Shown piece by piece: positions 1 to 7,187 of a DNA stretch of 64,000 bases. The notes beneath the pieces are model-generated. The model was not told the origin of the DNA. It saw only the letters and a list, made by a program, of their open reading frames with translations, and did not search any database. The stretch's first letter is position 1. Each line of letters starts with the position of its first letter. Location of the stretch: the NCBI RefSeq assembly GCF_001936625.1, contig NZ_MSDU01000010.1, positions 1-64,000 of the forward strand, given 5' to 3'. Origin of the DNA: Domibacillus antri. GTDB taxonomy: Bacteria > Bacillota > Bacilli > Bacillales > Domibacillaceae. Made by a program: the position numbers and the translations under genes.

Positions 1-32
1 AACTCGGGAACATGGTATTCTTTTTCATAGAG

Positions 33-92
33 GATGCCTCTTCTCGTAAGTGTTTGGTCGTACTTACATTTTACAAGAGGGCATCTCTTTTT
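33..92 (+). terminator. Long two-part hairpin, probable terminator of a gene left of the window
   Basis: An outer stem (AGAGGATGCCTCTT pairing with AAGAGGGCATCTCT) encloses an inner stem (GTAAGT with ACTTAC). It is followed on the plus strand by TCTTTTTT. The T-run suits a plus-strand transcript arriving from outside the window. It lies next to the truncated end of the helicase gene, so it may belong to whatever replaced the missing 3' part. Confidence 0.6.
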
Positions 93-122
93 TGTCGTTT
101 ATTTATGGAAGATTATTCATAA

Positions 123-1934
123 TCAACACGCGTGCGTTGAAACACCTTTTATATAACTTGTATCCTTCATACGTCGACGTATATTGTCTTTATTTTGTGA
201 TTTATCCCCTGAAAGAGCAATCGGAATTAAATAGTTATTTTTATAGTTCCCGATAAAATCAATGATAGTAACGAAATCTTTCGACTCATGTTTGCGGAGC
301 CCTCGTCCAAGTTGCTGAATGAAGATGATGCTCGATTGTGTTTGCCTTAACATGACAACTTGATTCACGCTTGGAATATCGATTCCCTCGTTGAAAATAT
401 CTACTGTTAAAATATAGTCCAATAACCCATTTTCTAATTCGACTACTCGTTGTTCCCTTTCTTCTTGAGAATGATCACCTACTAAAGCAACTGTACGTAA
501 ACCTTTTTTATTTAATGAGAGAGAAAGTTCTTTTGCTTCTTCTTTTCGACTACAAAACATTAATCCTTTCACTCGCTCACCAGAAAAACCGTAATATTCA
601 ATCTTTTCAATTAAATGATTTACACGCTCATCAGCGACGAGTTTCGATAAAAGAGTCGCATCTTCAATGGATTCTCCGTTATATTCCAAGTCTGTCACAC
701 CAAAATAATGAAAAGGACAAAGCATATCTTCTTCAAGCGCTTCTTGCAAACGAATTTCATACGCAATGTTGTAATCGAATAGTTCATATATATTAAAATC
801 ATCTGTACGTTCTGGTGTAGCAGTCATTCCCATTAAAAATTTTGGTTTGAAGTAATTAATCACTTTTAGGTAAGAGGCGGCTCCTGCTTTATGCACTTCA
901 TCAATTAAAATATAATCAAATGCATCCGGATTAAATTGATTCAAATTTTTTTCTTTTGAAATCGTTTGAATGGTAGCAAATAAATATTTAGCATTTGTTT
1001 GCTTTTTCTCCCCAGATAAAATTCCGAAGTCTTCGTCAATCCCACAGAGAATCTTTATAAAATCTGATTTTGCTTTATTTAATATTTGCTCTCGATGAAC
1101 AATAAAAAGCATACGCTTAGGAGCAAAACGTCTCACATCAAATGCGGAGAGATACGTTTTTCCCGTTCCTGTTGCTGAAATGACTAACCCTTTGTCTTTT
1201 CCAGCATCTCGAACCGCCTGAATTTGTTCTAAGGCATCTTGTTGCATTTTATTTGGCACAATCTTTAAAGAATCCTCAATAGAATTTACCTCGTATATAG
1301 TAGGCAATTCTATCACTTGTTCCATTGTGTTACGGTCTACAATTTGTGTATACGTCTTTTCATAATTTTCAATCCACTGTTCAGTTAATGGCTGAGCATC
1401 ATCCCACACTTCTTCAAATTGATTTTTGAAGTGATGGACAATCTCTCCATTTTCAAGTGAAGTGAGTTTTACATTCCATTCATAGTTTACCTTTAGGGCA
1501 TGTGCCGTTAAATTAGAGCTCCCAACAATGAGTGAGTAGTGGGTGTTATGATTAAATATGTATCCTTTCGAATGAAAGCCTTCTAAGTTTGTCAACCTCA
1601 CTTCTACGTTTTCAATTTTCAGCAATTCTCTAAATACTTTAGGCTGATTAAAATGTAAAAAAGTCGATGTTAAAATCTGTCCACGAATCCCTTTCCTTTT
1701 AAGATCAAGAAACCGAGATTTAAGCGTAGCAAGACCGCTTTCTGTAATAAAAGCAACAGAAAAAATAAAAGAATGACTGCTTTCAAGCTCCTCTAATAAT
1801 GAAGTTAAGACGTTTTCATTTTTCTTCGCATTATTGACTAACAACTTAGGCCTATAACTTCCATTTTTATCGGCGTTTTGATCAATAAACCCTTTATGTA
1901 ATGATGCTTCTAAATTTTGAATAAAATTCGCCAT
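123..1934 (-). CDS. PLD-domain plus DEAD/DEAH-type SF2 helicase, C-terminally truncated
   Basis: The N-terminal third has a phospholipase D-like fold signature (HSK followed by GSSN, near residues 120-140). The rest is an SF2 helicase with Walker A ATGTGKT near 255, a DEVH box near 345, motif III MTATPE near 370 and motif VI QQLGRGLRK near 550. Family members that combine PLD, helicase and DUF3427 are usually around 900 residues or more. This one ends at about 600, straight after KDTSYIKGVST, with a short unrelated tail and a stop, so the C-terminal domain is missing. The chosen ATG has GGTGAT upstream; an ATG 15 nt earlier overlaps the Nudix stop (TAATG). Coupling to the Nudix gene suggests a nucleic-acid repair or defence pair. 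Function of the remnant is doubtful. Confidence 0.85.
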   Translation of the reverse strand: MANFIQNLEASLHKGFIDQNADKNGSYRPKLLVNNAKKNENVLTSLLEELESSHSFIFSVAFITESGLATLKSRFLDLKRKGIRGQILTSTFLHFNQPKVFRELLKIENVEVRLTNLEGFHSKGYIFNHNTHYSLIVGSSNLTAHALKVNYEWNVKLTSLENGEIVHHFKNQFEEVWDDAQPLTEQWIENYEKTYTQIVDRNTMEQVIELPTIYEVNSIEDSLKIVPNKMQQDALEQIQAVRDAGKDKGLVISATGTGKTYLSAFDVRRFAPKRMLFIVHREQILNKAKSDFIKILCGIDEDFGILSGEKKQTNAKYLFATIQTISKEKNLNQFNPDAFDYILIDEVHKAGAASYLKVINYFKPKFLMGMTATPERTDDFNIYELFDYNIAYEIRLQEALEEDMLCPFHYFGVTDLEYNGESIEDATLLSKLVADERVNHLIEKIEYYGFSGERVKGLMFCSRKEEAKELSLSLNKKGLRTVALVGDHSQEEREQRVVELENGLLDYILTVDIFNEGIDIPSVNQVVMLRQTQSSIIFIQQLGRGLRKHESKDFVTIIDFIGNYKNNYLIPIALSGDKSQNKDNIRRRMKDTSYIKGVSTHAC

Positions 1935-1948
1935 ATGATCACCATTCA

Positions 1949-2362
1949 TTACGCATTATTTTTGTTGATTTTGTCCGCTAATAGCTTATCTATCGTCGGA
2001 ATATCTGCGGGTGCCCATTCGAGCTGGTTCAGTTCAGCTAAAGGCACCCATCGGAGTTCGGCGTGTTCTTCGGCAGTTGGTGTACCTTCTGTAATGCGGC
2101 ATTTGTATGTAAGTAAATTCACAATGACCGCTTCATATTCATGAACGACTTCTTCAATCTTCTCTCCCACCTCTACTGTGCAGGAAAGTTCTTCGGCAAT
2201 TTCTCTTTTCAGGCTTTGTTCCGGTGTTTCATTTTGTTCAATTTTACCGCCTGGAAACTCCCACAGGTTTGGAAGTGTCATATTGGGAGAGCGGAGAGCA
2301 CATAGTATATGCTGCTGCTCGTTTTCAATAACGGCACCGACAACACGGACGAATTTTTTCAT
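1949..2362 (-). CDS. Nudix (deoxy)nucleoside triphosphate pyrophosphohydrolase, MutT-like
   Basis: The 137-residue protein carries a Nudix box around residues 39-60 (GGKIEQNE, then REIAEEL), which fits GX5EX7REUXEE and coordinates the divalent metal. Such enzymes hydrolyse NTP or dNTP analogues, such as 8-oxo-dGTP, to the monophosphate and pyrophosphate. The start has a good AAAAGGAG site 8-10 nt upstream. The stop overlaps the first possible start of the helicase, so the two genes are translationally coupled. Pairing with a PLD-helicase is a recurrent arrangement in Firmicutes; the true substrate cannot be read from the sequence. Confidence 0.88.
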   Translation of the reverse strand: MKKFVRVVGAVIENEQQHILCALRSPNMTLPNLWEFPGGKIEQNETPEQSLKREIAEELSCTVEVGEKIEEVVHEYEAVIVNLLTYKCRITEGTPTAEEHAELRWVPLAELNQLEWAPADIPTIDKLLADKINKNNA

Positions 2363-2461
2363 AAAAGATCAGCTCCTTTTTTCTTAACTTTAGCATAATT
2401 TTAACCGTCTGCCTGCTTCCTCTTTCTCAAACACAAAAACGAAGCTGTCCCACAAGTATAA

Positions 2462-2699
2462 AAAGGCCGGATTTTGAGCCATTTAGGCCGATTTATTGAT
2501 TGAAAGGCCGGATTCCGCTTCTTCAGGGCCGAATTAACGGAAATTCGGCCCACACTGTAAGGAAACCGGCCCAAAATCAGAAATTCCGGCTCAAACTGTT
2601 AGAAATCCGGTCCAAGATCAGAAATTCCGGCCCAACTGCAAGAAATCCGGCTATAGAAATGAGAAAAGGGCTGTCTCCATGGTCTTTTGAGACAGCCCC
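2462..2699 (+). repeat. Dispersed GGCCGA/GGCCGG repeat, copy 1
   Basis: This is a non-coding block of short GGCCGGATTC, GGCCGAATT and AAATTCCGGCC units spaced about 20-25 bp apart in alternating orientation. It contains the 19-nt core TTTAGGCCGATTTATTGAT at 2482-2500 and closes with a GGGCTGTCTC hairpin. Copies in the same orientation occur at 35.9 and 63.6 kb and an inverted one at 53.8 kb. This copy is the longest because it has extra internal units. It fills most of the gap between the Nudix gene and the small Lys/Asp-rich gene. Confidence 0.85.
2668..2699. terminator. GGGCTGTCTC hairpin at the end of repeat copy 1
   Basis: GGGCTGTCTC and GAGACAGCCC form a 10-bp perfect stem around an 11-12 nt loop. 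The flanks lack a clear T-run on either strand, so it may act as a bidirectional stem or as a structural part of the repeat, not a classical terminator. It lies 3' of the minus-strand gene at 2783-2986. Confidence 0.55.
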
Positions 2700-2782
2700 G
2701 GCATGTTTCCCGGCCTTTATTGATGTGTCTTCAGCTGTTAACCGGCAGCCTTCAAAGATCTTTCAGCCGCTCAGCGCTGTGC

Positions 2783-2986
2783 TCACCAATCTTTTTTGCC
2801 CGGATTGAAATCATCCTTCTTTTTGCAGCCGCAATCATGTTTGTCCTTGTCTTTATCTTTGTCTTTATCTTTGTCTTTGTCCTTCTTTTTGTCTTTGCAC
2901 TTACATTTGCATTTACACTTGAATTTATCCATGTCCTTCTTTTTGTCTTCGTCTTTTTCCCAGTCTTTTTCGTTCTGATGACCCAT
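2783..2986 (-). CDS. Small Lys/Asp/Cys-rich low-complexity protein, possibly spore coat-like
   Basis: The 67-residue protein is almost wholly charged: a KCKCKCKC tract near residues 23-30, a long alternating KD tract near 35-49, then HDCGC and a KKKDD tail. The gene has a near-perfect ribosome site (AAAGGAGGTGGAG) 5-6 nt before ATG, which argues that it is really translated. At DNA level the KD tract is a CTTTGT/CTTTAT hexamer repeat, so its length could vary by slippage without a frameshift. Lys/Asp-rich small proteins of the CotC type occur in Bacillus spore coats, and the KC tract could bind metal. Both are inferences from composition only; no homologous domain is recognised. Confidence 0.6.
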   Translation of the reverse strand: MGHQNEKDWEKDEDKKKDMDKFKCKCKCKCKDKKKDKDKDKDKDKDKDKHDCGCKKKDDFNPGKKDW

Positions 2987-3094
2987 TTACTCCACCTCCT
3001 TTCTTCTTACTTACAAATTATGAAGATACGCGCTTTTACGTAACTGCAATACACTACATGGAAGGCTGCAATCTTTGTATGTTTATTTTGATTT

Positions 3095-3109
3095 TGATAA
3101 TCATTATCA
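3095..3109 (+). promoter_or_regulatory. Fur box upstream of the FhuF-like gene
   Basis: TGATAATCATTATCA is a perfect 7-1-7 inverted repeat and matches the Bacillus Fur/PerR-type operator core. It sits about 30 nt before the chosen start of the FhuF-like gene and only 6 nt before the first possible ATG. That position fits iron-dependent repression of this gene. Confidence 0.85.
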
Positions 3110-3139
3110 CTTATAATGGAGGAAAAACGAGGTGAGGAT

Positions 3140-3775
3140 ATGCGGGAGGAACTTGTGCCTTTTAAATTTATGAAAAACGAACCGGCGTCCGGGACTGTTT
3201 ATGACTGGCTTTCTCACATAGATACGTTAACAGCTTCAGCGAAAGCCCACCTGAAGGTCACTTCTATACCGGCAGCTGCTTCACTGTGGATGCGCCGCTA
3301 CGGTCTTTTTATCGCCGGCCATCTCTACATGTTCAGTAAATATAGACGCGTATGGAACGGGACGCCTGACCAGATTGAGATGGTCGCCGGCTCCGGTGAA
3401 CCGTGGCCGCTTTTCTTTCAGCTGAAGCATGAGGAATGGGAGGAGTGTGATGATGGCGGTGCGGGACTGATTCTGGATCGGCTTGTGAACCCTGTCATTG
3501 AATTGCTTGCGAAAAATGCGAAGCTTTCCCCGATTATTTCCCGGGAAAATCTTTTTGGATATGCGCTTTGGATGTACGTCAATGTGCTGGAGGATGCGGA
3601 TGATTTGCGGCTGCTTAAAGGATACGAGCGTTTTTTGCAGAAGAAAAAGCCGGCCGAAGCGATGGAAAACTTCAGCCGGCAGACATGCTGCTTGTATAAA
3701 GAAGTGCCGGGGTGCAGCAAATGCCCATATTGTCCTCTGTTAAAAGAAAAACAGTGTGTTATTTCACAATCATAA
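3140..3775 (+). CDS. FhuF-like siderophore-iron reductase (2Fe-2S)
   Basis: The predicted 211-residue cytoplasmic protein ends in a cysteine cluster, CC-x7-C-x2-C (RQTCCLYKEVPGCSKC). FhuF-family ferric-siderophore reductases bind a [2Fe-2S] centre with such a C-terminal cluster and release iron by reducing Fe(III). The spacing after CC is a little shorter than the classical CC-x10-C-x2-C. The start is set at the ATG preceded by GAGGTGAGG; an ATG 24 nt upstream would overlap the promoter/operator region and itself supplies part of the ribosome site. A perfect Fur box lies immediately upstream, which supports an iron role. No siderophore importer is adjacent. The 3' end overlaps the convergent universal stress gene by 17 bp. 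Confidence 0.8.
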   Translation: MREELVPFKFMKNEPASGTVYDWLSHIDTLTASAKAHLKVTSIPAAASLWMRRYGLFIAGHLYMFSKYRRVWNGTPDQIEMVAGSGEPWPLFFQLKHEEWEECDDGGAGLILDRLVNPVIELLAKNAKLSPIISRENLFGYALWMYVNVLEDADDLRLLKGYERFLQKKKPAEAMENFSRQTCCLYKEVPGCSKCPYCPLLKEKQCVISQS

Positions 3776-4178
3776 CCGGCCCGTTGACGCGCTTGACGAC
3801 TTTATGGCTGACGCTTCCGAGGACCATTTCCTGGAGAGCGTTCAGACCGCGGCTGCCGATAATGACAAGGTCATATTCCTGCTCGTTTGCGTATTCGACG
3901 ATTGTAGGCCCCGGTTCGCCGTGTAAAATATGGACGGTGTACGGGATGCCATTCGATTTCAGTTCTTCCTCAACAGACAGCAGCTTTTTGCGGCGTGCCA
4001 GCTGCAGCTCCTCTGTTCCCTTCGAATGGAGGATTTCGCTTTTTGATTTAGAGAAATCAGCGACGAATACGATGGTGACTTCGCCGTTTTCGGATAAAGA
4101 AGCGACTTTAACGGCTTCTTTTGCGGCCCGCAGCGCATTTTCAGATCCATCAGCGGCCAGTAAGATTCTTTTATACAT
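3759..4178 (-). CDS. Universal stress protein, UspA family
   Basis: This is a single-domain USP of about 139 residues. It starts MYKRILLAADGSENAL and has the ATP-binding motif G-2x-G-9x-G-S near the C-terminus (GSRGLNALQEMVLGSVS). ATP-binding USPs are cytoplasmic stress and energy-status proteins. The ATG at 4178 is preferred because GGGGAGTG lies 7-8 nt upstream; a GTG at 4187 would leave no spacing. It directly follows the remnant of a SulP permease whose stop overlaps this region. SulP-UspA pairs are common in Bacillus, so this is probably the surviving partner of a broken operon. Confidence 0.9.
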   Translation of the reverse strand: MYKRILLAADGSENALRAAKEAVKVASLSENGEVTIVFVADFSKSKSEILHSKGTEELQLARRKKLLSVEEELKSNGIPYTVHILHGEPGPTIVEYANEQEYDLVIIGSRGLNALQEMVLGSVSHKVVKRVNGPVMIVK

Positions 4179-4183
4179 CCTTT

Positions 4184-4446
4184 TCACTCCCCTTCATGTG
4201 ATGGCAACTTGGCGTTTGCCTTATCATAAACCGCCAGTTTATTGACGATATTTTTTCTTGCGTGATCAAGCCCTAAAATCGTCACCATATTGTTGTTTTC
4301 CCGGTATTTCAAAACGGATTTATCAATCGAGCCGGCAGCGGAATCATCCCATACATGTGCATCGGCAAAATGGATCGTACTATCTTTATTCGCCGCGGTG
4401 AAATCAAATGCCTTTAAAAAACTTTCAACGGAGACAAAAAAAGCCG
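4184..4446 (-). pseudogene. C-terminal STAS-domain remnant of a SulP-family anion permease
   Basis: Minus-strand translation gives about 85 residues beginning FFVSVESFLKAFDF, continuing through ADAHVWDDSAAGSIDKSV and ILGLDHARKNIVNKLAVYDK to a stop at 4184-4186. This is the typical C-terminal STAS domain of SulP sulfate/bicarbonate permeases. All membrane segments (roughly 400 residues) are absent: the reading frame upstream runs into a hairpin and meaningless sequence. There is no start codon or ribosome site at the 5' edge. The piece keeps its normal place just before the uspA start. Confidence 0.8.
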
Positions 4447-4464
4447 GCCAGCGAAAGAAGAAGA

Positions 4465-4493
4465 AGATGTCTCGATCAACTCTTGAGACATCT
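4465..4493. terminator. GATGTCTC hairpin between two gene remnants
   Basis: AGATGTCTC and GAGACATCT form a perfect 9-bp stem with an 11-nt loop. The stem resembles the hairpins that close the dispersed repeats (GGGGCTGTCTC) and the one at 17.7 kb (GGGGATGTCTC). It lies exactly between the SulP and EamA remnants. On the minus strand it is followed by a TTCTTCTTCTTTC stretch, so it may still terminate leftward transcription. Confidence 0.6.
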
Positions 4494-4515
4494 CCTTCTT
4501 AGCGCTTTTTAACGA

Positions 4516-4792
4516 TTACACTTTTCCCGCCCGAGCCCTCTTTCGAATCATATCTTCAAGTGCACCGGATCCCATCAGCACGCCAGGAACAATGAGTAAA
4601 AGTCCCAGCCAGTGGTAGTAATAAATCGGTTCACCTAACATAACAGCCGAGCCGACGATGGAAAAAAAGGTGTTCAAATTCAGAAAAATAGCCGATTCAG
4701 ACGGACCGATTTTCGTTATAGTATTGTTATAGATTAAATCCCCAGATCATCATAATGAAGATGAGTATGATATAAGGCCGAATGCGTTGCAA
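4516..4792 (-). pseudogene. EamA/DMT-family transporter with large internal deletion
   Basis: The 5' part encodes the start of an EamA exporter (from TTG, QRIRPYIILIFIMMIWGFNL) and then hits a stop. Continuing in a shifted frame from about 4745 comes the C-terminal end of the same family (IGPSESAIFLNLNTFFSIVG, then LGEPIYYYHWLGLLLIVPGV) to a stop at 4516-4518. A normal EamA protein has about 300 residues and ten membrane helices; here about 20 N-terminal and 75 C-terminal residues remain. A deletion of about two-thirds of the gene with a frame change explains this. It is non-functional. Confidence 0.78.
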
Positions 4793-4817
4793 AATGTCCC
4801 TTCTTTCTTTTTATATC

Positions 4818-5279
4818 TCATACGGCGGCGTCATTTTCCGGACGCATTTTTTTCCTCAAAATCAGTTGGTAAAATACGTCAGATAAAACAAGTCCGAGGG
4901 CGATGGACCCGGAGATCATAAACGCTTTAGCCGCAAGACTGAGGGCGTTTTCGTAGTCATTTTGCACAAAGGCACGCATGGCCCGATAAGCAGTTCCGCC
5001 GGGGACGAGCGGAATGATGCCGGCGACGGTAAAGATGATCACCGGCGTTTTATACACCCTCGCATAAACATGTCCGATCACCGCCACTGTAAAGGCTGCG
5101 GCGACCGTAGAAGGCAATGGGTCCACGGCATGTTCTGATAAGAAAAAGAACACCATCCATCCGGCCATACCGACAGTGCCGCACTTCACCAGCAGTTTTT
5201 TCGGCACGTTAAACATGACGCCGAAGCTGGCAGCGGCAAGAAAACTGAGCAGCATATTGGATAAAATCGTCACCTGCAT
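4818..5279 (-). CDS. Threonine/serine exporter family protein, small ThrE_2-type subunit
   Basis: This is a hydrophobic protein of about 153 residues with four to five predicted membrane helices and the family-typical segment GIIPLVPGGTAYRAMRAF. It matches the ThrE_2 (DUF3815) half of the split threonine/serine exporter, which works with a larger ThrE (DUF1212) protein. That larger half is encoded directly upstream, and AAGGGAG lies just before a GTG ATG start pair. The gene stop is followed by the EamA remnant, without an obvious strong terminator. Export of threonine or serine is the family role; the real substrate is not visible. Confidence 0.85.
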   Translation of the reverse strand: MQVTILSNMLLSFLAAASFGVMFNVPKKLLVKCGTVGMAGWMVFFFLSEHAVDPLPSTVAAAFTVAVIGHVYARVYKTPVIIFTVAGIIPLVPGGTAYRAMRAFVQNDYENALSLAAKAFMISGSIALGLVLSDVFYQLILRKKMRPENDAAV

Positions 5280-5286
5280 CACTCCC

Positions 5287-6048
5287 TTAAATAAACGTCA
5301 TGACGACCGCAATCCCGCTTCCGATTGCCAGTGCTGTTAAGAGCGCTTCCGCCCCTTTGGCAAGGCCTGAAATAAAATGCCCCGCCATTAAATCGCGCAC
5401 GGCATTGGTAATCAGCAAACCGGGTACGAGAGGGATGAGGGCGCCGACAATAATCCGATCGAGATCACCGCCAAACCCGATTCGATAAAACAGGTACGAC
5501 AGTGTTCCCCCGGCCAGCGCCGCCATAAATTCAGAAAAGAACATCGTCGGGACAACATCCGATACTTTCAGCACAATAAAGTAAGCCAGTCCGCCGGCAA
5601 TCATCGCCGGCAGCACATTATCCCAGCTGCCTTTTAACAAAATAACAAAACACCCGCTTGCCGATGCCGCCGCGAAAATTTGCATCATAAAAGAAAAAAA
5701 CATGGGGGCTGTCTGCAGCTCCTTCAGCTCCCGGTACGCCTGTATAGTCGTCAGTTCCCCTGCGCTGATCCGCCGGGAGATTGAATTGACCGCACTGACT
5801 TTATATAAATCCGTTGTCCGCCGCGAAATACGCGTGAGCTTCGTTTTCGTCGGTTCATCTGTTTCAATGGAAAACATGATGCCCGTCGGTGTCACAAAAC
5901 TGTGTGACTCAGGAATGCCGAATGCCTGCGCTATCCGCATCATCGTGTCCTCCACCCGGTACGTCTCTGCGCCGTTTTCCAGCATGATTTTCCCCGCAAG
6001 CAGACTGACATCCATAATGTCGTACTTTTCTTCGAGATTGGCATCCAT
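5287..6048 (-). CDS. Threonine/serine exporter family protein, ThrE (DUF1212) subunit
   Basis: The cytosolic N-terminal domain carries the conserved GAETYRVEDTMMRIAQAFG segment near residues 25-45. It is followed by at least four to five membrane helices and ends with the LIPLVPGLLITNAVRD motif shared with its partner. At about 253 residues it has the usual length for the split exporter. The start chosen is ATG at 6048 with TTGGAGTGA 6-8 nt upstream; the open frame extends 21 codons further but without a ribosome site. It is translated just before the ThrE_2-type gene (spacing under 10 bp), so the two form a two-gene operon for amino-acid export. Confidence 0.88.
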   Translation of the reverse strand: MDANLEEKYDIMDVSLLAGKIMLENGAETYRVEDTMMRIAQAFGIPESHSFVTPTGIMFSIETDEPTKTKLTRISRRTTDLYKVSAVNSISRRISAGELTTIQAYRELKELQTAPMFFSFMMQIFAAASASGCFVILLKGSWDNVLPAMIAGGLAYFIVLKVSDVVPTMFFSEFMAALAGGTLSYLFYRIGFGGDLDRIIVGALIPLVPGLLITNAVRDLMAGHFISGLAKGAEALLTALAIGSGIAVVMTFI

Positions 6049-6145
6049 CAAATCACTCCAATCTTTGTCAATGCCATCATTATAGCCTATCATGCCCGTA
6101 CCGTCATGCACATCCCTTCACAAATTACTGTGCAAAAAGGGAAAA

Positions 6146-6191
6146 AAGAGCTGTCCTATGTCAATTGTTATTGACGGTTAGAACAGCTCTT
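6146..6191 (-). terminator. Terminator after the acetate transporter
   Basis: AAGAGCTGT pairs with ACAGCTCTT across a long loop. On the minus strand the stem is followed by TTTTTTC. It lies 14 bp past the stop of the acetate transporter gene. Confidence 0.75.
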
Positions 6192-6204
6192 CTGCCTATC
6201 TGCT

Positions 6205-6816
6205 TTATTGTTTAAACATGTTAAATGGTTTGCCAACCGGCAAAAATTCACGTCCAAAGTGCTTGTTTAATACGGATGCCCCCGCACCGTAAAAGGATAC
6301 AAGCGCGATCAGCAGTTCAGCATACGCCGCTAACGTGTGCGCCGCATCTTCCATAATCCCGAACGAGCTTAATGTTAATCCGATAAACAGAAAATCAATC
6401 AAGACAAAGTCGAAAAAGAGCACCTTATTTATTTCCATCGCACCAATCGTCATAAATAACGTGAAAATTAAATATCCTAAATACACCATTCCCAGCTGCC
6501 GCGGGTCGATGTTTGCCTGTACTGTTTCCCCAAAAACGCCCAGCTGCATAAGCCAGGATGTACTGACGGCCATCCAGAACAAGCCATAAGCGGCAAATGC
6601 TGATGCCCCGAACGTATTATTTAATTTTGCGTCAAGAATGGATGCGTAAAACTGCGCAATCCCGCCAAGGAAAATGGCCCACGGAATGACAAATGAAAGA
6701 CCTTCTGTCCAGCCCAGTTTTAGCGATGACGCCACGAGTGTGACAATGGCCAGCCCGAATAGTCCAATTGCTGACGGGTCGGCTGTTACGACTTTTACCT
6801 CTTTTACTTCACTCAT
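6205..6816 (-). CDS. Acetate/succinate transporter, GPR1/FUN34/SatP family
   Basis: The 203-residue membrane protein has six predicted helices. Its N-terminal motif DPSAIGLFGLAIVTLVASS corresponds to the family signature NPxPLGLxGFA. It also has the conserved GIAQFYASILDAKLNNTFGA segment after helix 2. SatP-type proteins carry acetate and succinate together with protons across the cytoplasmic membrane. The start has a clear GGAGGAACAAAG ribosome site and the gene is monocistronic, with a terminator 14 bp downstream. A 14-bp perfect palindrome about 60 bp upstream may be a TetR-type operator. Confidence 0.88.
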   Translation of the reverse strand: MSEVKEVKVVTADPSAIGLFGLAIVTLVASSLKLGWTEGLSFVIPWAIFLGGIAQFYASILDAKLNNTFGASAFAAYGLFWMAVSTSWLMQLGVFGETVQANIDPRQLGMVYLGYLIFTLFMTIGAMEINKVLFFDFVLIDFLFIGLTLSSFGIMEDAAHTLAAYAELLIALVSFYGAGASVLNKHFGREFLPVGKPFNMFKQ

Positions 6817-6875
6817 CTTTGTTCCTCCAATTCTTTTGTTTTTCTCATTAGCAGTGTCTCACTTTTTACGCTATT

Positions 6876-6889
6876 ACCGACTAGTCGGT
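6876..6889. promoter_or_regulatory. 14-bp perfect palindrome, putative TetR-type operator
   Basis: ACCGACTAGTCGGT is a perfect palindrome 60-73 bp upstream of the acetate transporter start. Spacing and symmetry resemble TetR-family operators (compare the TGA-CTAG-TCA type cores of acyl-CoA regulators). No TetR gene is in the window, so the regulator is unknown. Confidence 0.5.
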
Positions 6890-6957
6890 CATAATTCAAT
6901 ATGTATCATTTGCCGCAAACCACTACATCGTATTTTACCTTAATCCAATAAAAGTAT

Positions 6958-7065
6958 CTATAGAACGTAAGATCCTCCTTTTCTCCATTCATATTCTGCA
7001 TAACGCTGTAAATCTTCTGAACTAATGGACCAAATAAATGAAATGATGATCTTTTTCCAAATTAT
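6958..7065 (-). other. Possible short gene remnant in the 6817-7187 gap
   Basis: A minus-strand frame of about 33 codons (ISFIWSISSEDLQRYAEYEW followed by RKGGSYVL and a stop) has protein-like composition but no start or ribosome site. It may be the tail of a lost gene. The rest of the gap holds only the palindrome at 6876-6889 and the terminator at 7119-7156. Confidence 0.25.
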
Positions 7066-7118
7066 CGGTTATCGGATCCGTCTTCGTTCTTATGAAATGG
7101 CCGCAGGTGTTACAAAAC

Positions 7119-7156
7119 AAAAAGTTACAGCCTGATTCTTTTAGGCTGCAACTTTT
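7119..7156 (-). terminator. Terminator of the ABC/deacetylase operon
   Basis: AAAAGTTACAGCCT and AGGCTGCAACTTTT form a 14-bp stem with one mismatch. A T-rich run follows on the minus strand. It lies 32 bp past the deacetylase stop and probably ends the whole operon that begins at 12.1 kb. Confidence 0.8.
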
Positions 7157-7187
7157 CACTTGAACTTTTTTCCATAAAATACTTGTC

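Noticed and set aside
1-122. Complete insertion sequence at the left edge
   Set aside because: Only a hairpin and about 120 bp are present; no transposase frame or terminal repeat can be confirmed inside the window.
2462-2699. Possible CRISPR array in the GGCC-unit block
   Set aside because: Units are short, alternate in orientation and vary in spacing; there are no constant 25-40 bp repeats with unique spacers and no cas genes.
2830-2960. Plus-strand frames across the CTTTGT repeat region with runs of hydrophobic residues
   Set aside because: They are antisense shadows of the Lys/Asp-rich gene, which has the strong ribosome site; the plus frames have none.
3712-4245. 177-codon plus-strand frame over the universal stress gene
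   Set aside because: Antisense of uspA and of the SulP remnant; composition is not protein-like.
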